NCBI GenBank assembly: GCA_964653285.1
Contig: CAZZEX010000126.1
Coordinates: 1 to 12,421 of the forward strand
Source of the DNA: CAZZEX01 sp964653285
GTDB lineage: Bacteria > Chloroflexota > Anaerolineae > B4-G1
DNA length: 12,421 nucleotides
Direction of reading: 5' to 3'
The notes under the pieces are model-generated. The model saw only the letters and a program-made list of their open reading frames with translations. It was not told where the DNA came from and did not search any database. Positions 1 to 7,839 of this stretch are shown one piece after another (positions within the stretch are counted from its first letter, which is position 1; each line of letters begins with the position of its first letter). Position numbers and translations under genes: made by a program.

Positions 1-16
1 GGTAGGCATTTCACCA

Positions 17-145
17 TCACCAACAGACCTGCCCCAACTTATTGAGATGATACAAAATGTAGATGACCCGCCACATCCACTCCTCAGGAATCTCTCGTTC
101 CTGTAGCATATCTCGTGCGTGTTGTGAAGGCTCTATGTCCCGCAT
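17..145 (-). pseudogene. Truncated DUF4258-like small protein (42 aa)
   Basis: A short minus-strand reading frame starts at the ATG at 145-143, with AAGGA eight bases upstream, and stops at 19-17. A second in-frame ATG lies at 154-152. The first ~28 residues (MRDIEPSQHARDML, then QEREIPEEWMWRVI) look like the start of DUF4258-type proteins, which typically read S-x-HAR-x-x-L-x-ER-x-I-x-x-x-W. The family is usually ~80-100 residues, often in toxin-antitoxin-like or accessory settings; its function is uncertain. After residue 28 the similarity ends. Another frame close to the window edge gives VGDGEMP, which resembles the next conserved block (G-D-G-x-x-HY). I read this as a frameshifted remnant whose original 3' part runs off the window. 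The family call is from memory of the motif, moderately sure. A genuine short protein is also possible because the promoter and ribosome site are intact. Confidence 0.45.
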
Positions 146-180
146 TCTGTTCATCCTTGTCAGGTATCTTCGCTGATCTT

Positions 181-209
181 ATTATACACGAACATACGTT
201 CTATGTCAA
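181..209 (-). promoter_or_regulatory. Perfect consensus sigma-70 promoter
   Basis: On the minus strand TTGACA (209-204) is followed by exactly 17 bases and TATAAT (186-181). Both hexamers match the consensus fully. It reads into the truncated DUF4258-like ORF, giving a leader of about 30 bases. Confidence 0.75.
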
Positions 210-345
210 GTAAAACACGATGCACGATTGCAAGGTTTTCTCGAAGTCAGATGCGAGGCACTTACAATGCAGCCTTGTTGCGAGAAGTAGCATTGCCAGT
301 GGTTGATCCGAGTATGAGAAACGCGGTTCGGAAGTGCCTTGCACC

Positions 346-1608
346 TTATACACCTGTCGTTCCCTCCCGCTCATACCGCCGGAAAACGGCGTAGTACACC
401 AGCGTGCCCATGAGGAGGAACGGGATGGTTATCAGGTAGACGGTGGGGTAGCCCAGACGCAGGATCAACCGGCCGGCCAGGGCACCGGCTGCCGCCCCCG
501 CCAGGCTCTGTGCCACGCCCGAGCGCTGCCCGGCCAGGCTGGTCACGCGCACGCGCCGGTTTTCCGGGATGAGCGCCATCTGGAAGGCCCGCGTTGCGGG
601 AAAGGTCATATTCCACAGCGCACTCCAGAGGTAGTAGCACGGCACCGCCAATCCGAGGGAAGGGGACAGGGACATTCCGGCCAGGAAAGGCAGGAGGGCG
701 AGCCGCAGGCCGGTCACCGTGCGCACTTGCCCCCAGCGCTGCGTCAGCGCCGGCACCAGGAACGAAGCGGCGAAGGCGACCATCTTGGCACCGGCGAAGG
801 TCAGGCCGATTGTGCCAGTCTCGGCCCCCAGCCGCTCCTTGAAGAAGAGATTGAGGAAGGGCAAGATCGTCCCTTCACCGAAAGCGAGCAGGGCCGCCAC
901 CGCCGTGAAGGCGGCGATTTGGCCACTCACGACCTGCGAGGGGGTGATGGGCTGTTCCACGCTCTCATCCTGCTGCTGTTTCTTCTCTTTGGGGAGGAAC
1001 AGCAATGGCAGGAGCCCCAGGCCGTAGCAACTGGCGCCGGCCAGCAGCGCGAAGCGGTAGGCCGGTATCCCCTCCGGTTGTGCCCCTGTCAGCGCAGCGT
1101 AGAAGCCTGGCAACGCCCCAGCCAGTCCGCTCCCCAGCACACCGGTCACCAGCCAGGCAGCAGCGACGACGCTGAAAAGGTGCGTGCGCTCCTCCTCCCG
1201 GCTATAGCCAGTCAGAAGGGGAATGTAGGCGATGTGCCAGAGGGGGAAACTGATCCCGGCGACGGCGTTAGCAGCCAACAGTCCGGCGCGACCAGCCAGC
1301 AGAGAGCCGGCCGCCAACGCTAACCCATTCATCGCCACGCCGATGCGGAACAGCCAGCGTCGCGACACGCGATCACCCAGAAGCCCCAGCGCCAGCGCCG
1401 TCAGCACGGTCGCCAGCCCCGTCACCGAGACCAGGTCGCCGATGAAAGCCTCGCCGTACCCCAGGCGTTTGAGGTAGAGGTTGAACAGCACGACGAAGGG
1501 CGAATACCCCGGGCTGGTGAGGAGACAACTGAGCAGCACCAGTTTGGCCGGGCGCGAAAAGCCTGTCACGTCTTGGACGTAGCCGGAAATCCTCCCCAGG
1601 ATATGCAT
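346..1608 (-). CDS. MFS-family transporter
   Basis: A 420-residue, very hydrophobic protein with the layout of a 12-helix major facilitator. Two six-helix halves are separated by a charged cytoplasmic loop at about residues 205-230 (LPKEKKQQQDESVEQ). After helix 2 there is a recognisable motif A, GLLGDRVSRR (residues 75-84), the loop signature of the family. It would sit in the inner membrane and move a small solute by proton or substrate gradient; the substrate cannot be told from sequence. The ATG at 1608 has no clear Shine-Dalgarno sequence, so the start is uncertain, but the N-terminal stretch before helix 1 (residues 1-22) has normal length for the family. It lies downstream of fdhD on the same strand, separated by 103 bp that contain a large palindrome, so co-transcription is possible but not evident. 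Family certain, role unknown. Confidence 0.88.
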   Translation of the reverse strand: MHILGRISGYVQDVTGFSRPAKLVLLSCLLTSPGYSPFVVLFNLYLKRLGYGEAFIGDLVSVTGLATVLTALALGLLGDRVSRRWLFRIGVAMNGLALAAGSLLAGRAGLLAANAVAGISFPLWHIAYIPLLTGYSREEERTHLFSVVAAAWLVTGVLGSGLAGALPGFYAALTGAQPEGIPAYRFALLAGASCYGLGLLPLLFLPKEKKQQQDESVEQPITPSQVVSGQIAAFTAVAALLAFGEGTILPFLNLFFKERLGAETGTIGLTFAGAKMVAFAASFLVPALTQRWGQVRTVTGLRLALLPFLAGMSLSPSLGLAVPCYYLWSALWNMTFPATRAFQMALIPENRRVRVTSLAGQRSGVAQSLAGAAAGALAGRLILRLGYPTVYLITIPFLLMGTLVYYAVFRRYEREGTTGV

Positions 1609-1654
1609 CGTGTGTCATTTATTGGCGTGCATGACCCCGGGGCTGAGTCGGTTC

Positions 1655-1701
1655 GTAGTGGCCGCTTCAGCGGCTTTTTCAACCGCTGAAGCGGTTACTA
1701 C
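1655..1701. repeat. REP-like palindrome between fdhD and the MFS gene
   Basis: Two 19-base arms (1655-1673 and 1683-1701) are reverse complements with two mismatches, around a 9-base loop CTTTTTCAA. The 12 bases next to the loop pair perfectly (CCGCTTCAGCGG / CCGCTGAAGCGG). Each 12-mer is itself nearly palindromic (CCGCT-TC-AGCGG), so each arm could also fold alone. It lies 11 bases after the fdhD stop and could act as a transcription attenuator or 3' stabiliser of the tkt-fdhD message. There is no T-run after the stem, so it is not a standard intrinsic terminator. Confidence 0.7.
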
Positions 1702-1711
1702 AAACACTTGC

Positions 1712-2502
1712 TCACTCACCCGCTGCAACGACCCGCTCTGCGCCGGCGTAGACGCGGAAACTGCGCCGCCGCGTGTAGCCGATCAGCGTGACGCCCCACG
1801 CTCGCGCCAGTTGGACCGAAAGCGAGGTCAGCGAGGTGCGCGAGATGACGATGGGCACCCCCATCCGCGCTATCTTGTTCACCATCTCGGAACTGACGCG
1901 CCCGGTGGTAAGCAGGACGCGATCTTGCATGGGCTGGCCTTGCCGCAGGCAGATGCCAGCGATTTTGTCGAGCGCGTTGTGGCGGCCGACGTCCTCCGCT
2001 GTGCACAGCAATCGTCCCTCCTCGGCCAATGCTGCCCCGTGAATCCCTCCCGCCCGGTGATAGAGGACAGTGGCGCGTGATAACTCTTCCATCAACTGTG
2101 TCACCTGCTGCGGCGTAACGCGCAGGCCCGATTCAACCCGGTGATGCACGCTGGTCACGTCTTCAAAGGTGGTACCGCCGGAGCAGCCGGAGGTGATGAC
2201 GCGCAGTTTGGGGGCCTCTATGTCATGTTCAAGCCAGATGTCCAGGCACCGCTCCCCGCCGCACAACTCGAGCACCGCCACTTCGTCTGGCCCTTCGATC
2301 AGCCCTTCGTTGAACAGGAAGCCCAGCGCCAGTTCCTCCAACTGGGTCGGCGTGCACATCAGGCTGACCAGTGGCTGGCCGTTCACGTAGAGGGTGATCA
2401 CCTCCTCCACTGGCACAACGCCGCGCACGGGCCGGCGCTCGGCGTCGTAGTAACCGGTGTACGTGAGGGGATACGCACCTGCGTCGGTCATCCTGCGCCC
2501 CA

Positions 2503-2503
<1 letters not shown>
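1712..2503 (-). CDS. fdhD: FdhD, formate dehydrogenase sulfurtransferase
   Basis: FdhD takes sulfur from the cysteine desulfurase IscS and passes it to the molybdenum bis-MGD cofactor of formate dehydrogenase in the cytoplasm; without it the enzyme is inactive. The 263-residue protein has the family length and blocks: LALGFLFNEGLI (59-70), RVITSGCSGG (101-110), ATVLYHRAGGIHGAAL, and AEDVGRHNALDKIAG followed by LLTTGRVSSEMVNKIARMGVPIVISRTS. The sulfur-carrying cysteine is C107. The E. coli protein has a CxxC here; this one reads CSGG, keeping only the first cysteine, the one known to matter most. The GTG start (2503) shares one base with the tkt stop (TAGTG), so translation is probably coupled; an ATG at 2491 is the alternative. 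No formate dehydrogenase gene is in the window, so its client must be elsewhere. Confidence 0.93.
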
Positions 2504-4506
<2,003 letters not shown>

Positions 4507-4555
4507 CGTTGGCTCCTTATCATCGCATGCACCGGCCTGAAAGGCTGGGGCTGGC

Positions 4556-4576
4556 CACCGGCCTGAAGAGCCGGTG
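4556..4576 (-). repeat. Leader hairpin B of tkt mRNA
   Basis: Perfect 7-bp stem CACCGGC/GCCGGTG with a 7-base loop. On the minus-strand transcript the loop reads UCUUCAG. It lies about 50 bases upstream of the tkt start, and a partial copy of its left arm (CACCGGCCTGAA) occurs again at 4550-4530. Its loop is the exact complement of the loop of hairpin A (4589-4611). Confidence 0.6.
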
Positions 4577-4585
4577 TTGGGTTTT

Positions 4586-4642
4586 CCAGCGCCGCCTCTT
4601 CAGGGCAGCGCACTTAATTGTACATTGGAAAAGCGGCGCTGG
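4586..4642. repeat. 10-bp inverted repeat flanking the tkt promoter
   Basis: CCAGCGCCGC at 4586-4595 is the exact reverse complement of 4633-4642, with 37 bases between. The -10 box of the tkt promoter is inside the loop and the -35 overlaps the outer arm. It may be a pair of binding half-sites or a cruciform-forming element. Confidence 0.5.
4589..4611 (-). repeat. Leader hairpin A of tkt mRNA
   Basis: An 8-bp stem closes a 7-base loop. On the minus-strand RNA the arms are GCGCUGCC and GGCGGCGC with one G-U pair (which would be a C-A mismatch on the plus strand), and the loop is CUGAAGA. It begins close to the transcription start predicted from the 4617-4645 promoter, so it would cap the 5' end of the tkt-fdhD message. 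Confidence 0.55.
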
Positions 4643-4645
4643 CAA
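4617..4645 (-). promoter_or_regulatory. Sigma-70-type promoter of tkt-fdhD
   Basis: Minus strand TTGCCA (4645-4640), 17-base spacer, TACAAT (4622-4617): five of six matches in each hexamer at ideal spacing. The leader to the tkt ATG would be about 100 bases and contains hairpins A and B. Confidence 0.6.
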
Positions 4646-4655
4646 GATAAGAACG

Positions 4656-4679
4656 GGCCGCCCCCAAGCGGGGACGGCC
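4656..4679 (-). terminator. Intrinsic terminator of the lipoprotein gene
   Basis: On the minus strand, 25 bases after the lipoprotein stop, a 10-bp GC stem (GGCCGTCCCC / GGGGGCGGCC, one G-U pair) closes a GCTT tetraloop. It is followed by CGTTCTTATCTT, a moderately T-rich tail. It separates the lipoprotein gene from the tkt promoter immediately downstream. Confidence 0.6.
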
Positions 4680-4704
4680 TGTCTACACAGTCGGGTCGCC
4701 AGCA

Positions 4705-5742
4705 TCACTCGCTCATGATGGCAACCGAAACTGCCCCATCCTGGCTGGTCAGCATGATGGTGACAGTGCGCCCCTCCCTGGCGTAACTCAGCATCGCGTT
4801 GCCCGGGTTGGTGAAGGAATCGCCCGTGTCGCTCCAGCCGTTGGCCGGCATCTGCTCCTGATAAAAAGCCAGCACGTCGTCGAAGGAACTGGCCGAGGTG
4901 TACGTCGTCATACCGCCCATCGTGGCCACGTCGGTCGCGTCGGGCATTATGGGGAACTCACTTTCCTCAGCCTCGCAGCCGGGTGGCGGTTCGATGGTGA
5001 TGGGCGCGTTGACGTCGCGTATCTCGTACTTCCACTCGATGTGTCCTTCATCTCCCGTGGTAGGGTCTTTGCCGTCGGCCTCCAGCGTGTACCTGACGAC
5101 GTAGTCCCCATCCACTGCCGCCCACACCTCGCCTCCAGCATGAGCAAAGCCGGCCCAGAGAATAGAGCCCTCGTCGAAAGTATAGTGGCGGCAGAGGATG
5201 CCGTTGACACGTTCATCGGGCCGGACGCGATGGGCGTTCTCCAGCCCGCCGATAATGTCTTCAGGCTCGAATATCTCCATATCCACTGCTTCACCCTCTT
5301 CGGCTGACGATGAGATACACTGGTCTTCCTCAAAGACGATGTATTGCCTGTCACCAATGTAGACGATTTCGAAGCCCTCCTCTGCATCAGGGATCCGCAT
5401 CACGAGGCGCTGGGCAAACGGCTCGCGCACATATTCCGCATCCATCTCGTAGACCCAATGCTCCGCCTCGCCGCCTGTGGCGCCATCGAAGGTCATCTCG
5501 AAATGGCTGCGGTAACTATCCAGGCTTTGCAGGCCGCTGGTGATGGAAGACAGGCTGATCTCTTCTTCCTCCTCGGTTCCCACACCACCGGAGGGTGCCT
5601 CGGTCGGCGGTGGCGCTTCCTCACCGCCGGAGGGCGCCTCGGTCGGTGGCGGTGCTTCCTCACCGCCTCCGCTCAGCCCACACGCCAGCGTCAGGCCAAG
5701 CAGCAAGGTTAGAGGCACAAGCGATCTAAGTAGTTTCCTCAT
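4705..5742 (-). CDS. Secreted lipoprotein with Pro/Glu-rich linker
   Basis: A 345-residue exported protein. The start is placed at the ATG at 5742, preceded by GAGGGGGTA, because residues 1-21 then form a textbook lipoprotein signal: two basic residues, a Leu-rich core and the lipobox LTLAC with the lipidated Cys21. Next comes a flexible linker with a 13-residue unit (EEAPPPTEAPSGG) repeated twice and then EEEEE. The body (about 65-260) looks like a beta-rich lipid- or ligand-binding fold of the LppX/LolA kind, judged only from pattern. The end (about 275-345) holds an SFDDVLAFYQEQMPANGW module that recurs in Chloroflexota surface lipoproteins as I remember them. It would be anchored outside the cell membrane; ligand unknown. 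It is a single-gene unit with its own promoter (5774-5802) and terminator (4656-4679). Confidence 0.85.
   Translation of the reverse strand: MRKLLRSLVPLTLLLGLTLACGLSGGGEEAPPPTEAPSGGEEAPPPTEAPSGGVGTEEEEEISLSSITSGLQSLDSYRSHFEMTFDGATGGEAEHWVYEMDAEYVREPFAQRLVMRIPDAEEGFEIVYIGDRQYIVFEEDQCISSSAEEGEAVDMEIFEPEDIIGGLENAHRVRPDERVNGILCRHYTFDEGSILWAGFAHAGGEVWAAVDGDYVVRYTLEADGKDPTTGDEGHIEWKYEIRDVNAPITIEPPPGCEAEESEFPIMPDATDVATMGGMTTYTSASSFDDVLAFYQEQMPANGWSDTGDSFTNPGNAMLSYAREGRTVTIMLTSQDGAVSVAIMSE
5590..5667. repeat. 39-bp tandem repeat in the lipoprotein linker
   Basis: Two adjacent 39-base copies encode GGEEAPPPTEAPS twice (residues 26-51). Third positions differ between copies, so the duplication is not brand new or is being kept at the protein level. 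Confidence 0.8.
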
Positions 5743-5773
5743 AAAATACCCCCTCGATTGTATTTGGAGGCAA

Positions 5774-5802
5774 ATTATCCCATAAGCCGGCCTCCGTGTC
5801 AA
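5774..5802 (-). promoter_or_regulatory. Sigma-70 promoter of the lipoprotein gene
   Basis: Minus strand TTGACA (5802-5797), 17-base spacer, GATAAT (5779-5774). The start of transcription would lie about 25 bases before the ATG at 5742, with the GAGGGGG ribosome site between. Confidence 0.75.
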
Positions 5803-5815
5803 GTGCAGAACGTGA

Positions 5816-5847
5816 CCGCGCCGACCCTGACGCAAGGGTCGGCGCGG
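5816..5847. repeat. Perfect 13-bp GC-rich hairpin
   Basis: CCGCGCCGACCCT (5816-5828) pairs perfectly with 5835-5847 around a GACGCA loop. It lies upstream of the lipoprotein promoter and about 100 bases after the stop of the small membrane ORF, also minus strand. It could end that transcript, although no T-run follows on either strand, or insulate the lipoprotein promoter. Confidence 0.7.
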
Positions 5848-5950
5848 CAAGAAATGGCGTCATCCATCAGGATTACGCCTCTCGGCTAGCCTCACGACGT
5901 CTGAGACATCAATGGTGAGAATGCATGGACTGCTCAATCAACCTTGGGGA

Positions 5951-6046
5951 TTACCAGAACAGCAACACAATCAGCACAAGGCCGACGACCACGAGGGCGA
6001 TGGCAGGCAGAGCGCGGATCAACAGGCAAACCTGTGGCTGAAACAT
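5951..6046 (-). CDS. Predicted 31-residue single-pass membrane protein
   Basis: A minus-strand frame of 31 codons starts at the ATG at 6046-6044 and ends with TAA at 5953-5951. AGGAG stands six bases before the ATG, the best ribosome binding site in the window. The product has a short head, MFQPQVCLLIR, followed by an uninterrupted hydrophobic stretch (about residues 12-31, LPAIALVVVGLVLIVLLFW) long enough to cross the membrane once. It then stops right after a Trp. A promoter-like pair lies 80-110 bases upstream. I recognise no family. Small single-helix proteins of this kind often regulate a larger membrane partner, but nothing here names one. Main doubt: an ORF this short can arise by chance. 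Confidence 0.55.
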   Translation of the reverse strand: MFQPQVCLLIRALPAIALVVVGLVLIVLLFW

Positions 6047-6126
6047 TTCTTTCTCCTCTTCCCACTCGCAGCGGTTACAGGCAGTGACAATTAGCGGGCT
6101 ATATAGAGCGACCACGAGACATTACT

Positions 6127-6155
6127 ATATTACCACTACTCAGCCACCGTCTCAA
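6127..6155 (-). promoter_or_regulatory. Candidate promoter of the small membrane ORF
   Basis: Minus strand TTGAGA (6155-6150), 17-base spacer, TAATAT (6132-6127). The -35 matches five of six, the -10 four of six; TATAGT lies three bases on. The leader to the ATG at 6046 would be about 75 bases. Confidence 0.4.
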
Positions 6156-6452
6156 TAGGATATTTGTACCACCCCCAGTGCTGCGAGCGCACCGCGCTAG
6201 GAACAAGGGAGCGGGGAACAGGGCTGCAGCGTTCGTTATCCGGCCCTTTTTGATGGGGAGGCTGGGGTGTAATCAAATGCCCTCTTGCTGCTGGGACCAA
6301 CATCCCGGCGGAGTGCCTGCTCTTGATTCAGCCCGGCAACGGTGGAAGCGGCGCAGCAGGCTATGAGGAAGGCATTCAGTTTTTTCGCCAGTTTTTCTTC
6401 ACGGCGGGCAATTTTCCACGCAGCCCAATTGTTGACCGACCAACCAGGCGAC
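6156..6452. other. Stretch without recognisable genes
   Basis: Between the small-ORF promoter and the orphan plus-strand promoter I see no convincing gene. A minus-strand frame of 74 codons (6460-6236) starts within it but has no ribosome site, no recognisable motif and irregular composition. The sequence may be remnant mobile DNA continuous with the intron debris to the right. Confidence 0.4.
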
Positions 6453-6480
6453 TTGACCAATCTCCCTCGCCGTGTATAAT
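6453..6480 (+). promoter_or_regulatory. Orphan sigma-70 promoter upstream of a structured region
   Basis: Plus strand TTGACC (6453-6458), 16-base spacer, TATAAT (6475-6480). No gene starts directly after it. Reading on, it would give either a short structured RNA or a ~510-base leader for hdrB (6997), running antisense through the intron remnant. Confidence 0.5.
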
Positions 6481-6519
6481 GAGCTTTGATCCCAAAGGGA
6501 AGGCGAGAGGGATTGGTCT
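6455..6519. repeat. Imperfect 17-bp inverted repeat around the orphan -10 box
   Basis: GACCAATCTCCCTCGCC at 6455-6471 and its reverse complement at about 6503-6519 match in 15 of 17 positions. The TATAAT box lies between the arms, so either an operator pair or an alternative fold is possible. Further on, GTCTCA (from 6518) pairs with TGAGAC at about 6563-6568, enclosing a GCCGA/TCGGC stem. Confidence 0.5.
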
Positions 6520-6620
6520 CAGCCGATTCGTCTCGTCTTTCGGTTTCGGCAGTTGCCAGGCCTGAGACGGTTCTCTAGTTGACCGAGGAGTCACAATAAA
6601 CACAGCTCAGATCGGTACAA

Positions 6621-6642
6621 CTTTTGGGGTGCACCTCAAAAG
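6621..6642. repeat. 22-bp near-perfect palindrome
   Basis: The sequence is symmetrical about a central TGCA, with arms beginning CTTTTG and ending CAAAAG. Only one pair of positions breaks symmetry, and in plus-strand RNA that pair would be G-U. It lies about 140 bases after the orphan promoter and 22 bases past the stop of the intron-protein remnant. It could be a dimeric-repressor operator, a recombination site or the closing stem of a plus-strand RNA. Confidence 0.5.
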
Positions 6643-6663
6643 CATAGCAGAGTGGAGTTCAAT

Positions 6664-6977
6664 TTAGCCGTGTAACGTATCAGAAACGCCCGCTAAGTTG
6701 TGGTCGGCTAAGGGGTTGCCCCCTTCGCCGCCACTCCCGAATCGCGCTTGATGGTCTCCCCTCACATGGTGGACTTCCGACACGTCCTCTCCCGTGAAGC
6801 GCAGTCCATATTGCGCATAGCGGCCACGCTGCTGTTTCAGAAGTCGCGTCACCTGTCGCGGTCTGGTCGGGTCACCCCCAGCCGGATTGACCAGTACACC
6901 TAATCGCCATCGTGAGGGCTCTTGTCTCTCTGCACCTCAACAACGTAGCGGATCGCGGTGATTTGTGGGGTGCTCTT
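6664..6977 (-). pseudogene. Decayed C-terminus of a group II intron reverse transcriptase/HNH protein
   Basis: Minus-strand translation gives pieces of the maturase-to-HNH part of intron-encoded proteins in two frames. Frame one runs from 6977: ITAIRYVVEVQRDKSPHDGD, then TAG (6902-6900) exactly where the family has Trp, then VYWSIRLGVTRPD, matching the usual SPYDGDWVYWxxRLG. A shift of frame then gives VTRLLKQQRGRYAQYGLRF and TGEDVSEVHHV, matching LLKxQxGxCxxCGxxF / DxxEVDHI. Both zinc cysteines have become Tyr, and VDHI reads VHHV. One stop, one frameshift and lost ligands make it clearly dead. The RT domains are absent, and I could not recognise intron domain V next to it. It abuts hdrB. 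The family call is from motif memory but several blocks agree. Confidence 0.7.
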
Positions 6978-6986
6978 GGACTGTGG

Positions 6987-7002
6987 GAGTTGAGAGTTGA
7001 GA
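6987..7002. repeat. Heptamer repeat AGTTGAG (2.3 copies)
   Basis: Sixteen bases with exact period seven, lying across the TTG proposed as the hdrB start (6997). It also marks the border between the intron remnant and hdrB. Confidence 0.6.
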
Positions 7003-7839
7003 TTTAAATTTGCCTTTTATCCTGGCTGTCTGGTCCTTCAGCGTATGCCCGAATACGAAGCGGCCACCCGTGCCGTGCTGAGGGCGCTGGGGATTGAGTT
7101 GGAGATCGTCCAGGAGGCCGTTTGCTGCGGCTCGCCCGTCGTCGAATCCTTCACCGCTGGCTGGGTCTACCTGGCCGCATACAACCTGGCACTGGTAGAA
7201 CGGATGGGACACGGGACGGTGGTGACCGTGTGTGGCGGCTGTACCAACACCCTCACCCGCGCCGCCCGCGCGTTGCAAGACCCCGACGTGCGCGCTGAGG
7301 CGAACCGCCGCCTGGAGCCGTTGGGTCTCTCGGTCACCGGGCAGGTGGAGGTGAAACACCTGGTGCGGCTGTTGGCCGGGCGGGAGGAAGAGCTGCGGAC
7401 GCGGATCATACGCCCTCTCTCCCTCCACGTGGCCCTCACCAATCCCTGCCAGGTCTTTCGCCCCGGCGACGTGATGGGGAGCGATGACTCAGGCGATGAC
7501 CCGATGGAACCCCAGAGCCTGCGCCGCCTGGTCGAACTGACCGGTGCGGAGGTAGTGGAGTACGGCGGCGAGGATGAGTGCTGCGGCGCGACCCTCTACC
7601 TGGCCGATCCGAGCCTGGCGCTGGCGGCCGGGCGGCGCAAACTGGAAGCGGTCCAGGGAGCCGACCTCTTGCTCCATGGCTGCGGCAACTGCCAGTTGCT
7701 GTTGCGCCGTTTTCAGCGGTTGATCATCCGCGATGAGCCAGGCTTGCGCAAGCAGGCGCTTCTCCTGCCGCAACTGGTCGGGCTGGCGATGGGGCTGCCG
7801 GAGGAGGAATTGGGACTGCGGGAGGGCACGTGGCGATGA
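6997..7839 (+). CDS. hdrB: HdrB-like heterodisulfide reductase subunit B
   Basis: HdrB carries two unusual noncubane [4Fe-4S] clusters and reduces disulfides (CoM-S-S-CoB in methanogens; unknown partners in bacteria), normally fed electrons by HdrA through HdrC. The 280-residue protein has two complete CCG domains: C11, C43-C44, C79-x-x-C82 and C151, C195-C196, C229-x-x-C232, so all ten cluster ligands are present. Before the second domain the usual H-x-G-C-H reads TNPCQ, a small divergence. The N-terminus FAFYPGC is where the family begins. The start is TTG at 6997, in a heptamer repeat; no ATG or GTG lies between the stop upstream and the first cysteine, and the next ATG (residue 17) would lose C11. 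It overlaps hdrC by four bases. No hdrA, flavin or ferredoxin gene follows. Confidence 0.88.
   Translation: MRFKFAFYPGCLVLQRMPEYEAATRAVLRALGIELEIVQEAVCCGSPVVESFTAGWVYLAAYNLALVERMGHGTVVTVCGGCTNTLTRAARALQDPDVRAEANRRLEPLGLSVTGQVEVKHLVRLLAGREEELRTRIIRPLSLHVALTNPCQVFRPGDVMGSDDSGDDPMEPQSLRRLVELTGAEVVEYGGEDECCGATLYLADPSLALAAGRRKLEAVQGADLLLHGCGNCQLLLRRFQRLIIRDEPGLRKQALLLPQLVGLAMGLPEEELGLREGTWR

Noticed and set aside
334..1323. 329-codon plus-strand open frame opposite the MFS gene
   Set aside because: Composition is Gln/Arg/Gly-rich without any domain, and the opposite strand encodes a clear 12-helix transporter; the frame is open because of high GC.
5743..5850. 36-residue N-terminal extension of the lipoprotein
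   Set aside because: It would place the lipoprotein signal internally and start upstream of the good promoter and ribosome site.
6236..6460. 74-codon minus-strand frame
   Set aside because: No ribosome site, no recognisable motif, irregular composition; treated as non-coding.
6570..6660. Possible group II intron domain V after the intron-protein remnant
   Set aside because: A GAGC start with some pairing is present, but the conserved bulge and the closing GTTC arm could not be matched; an Infernal search would decide.
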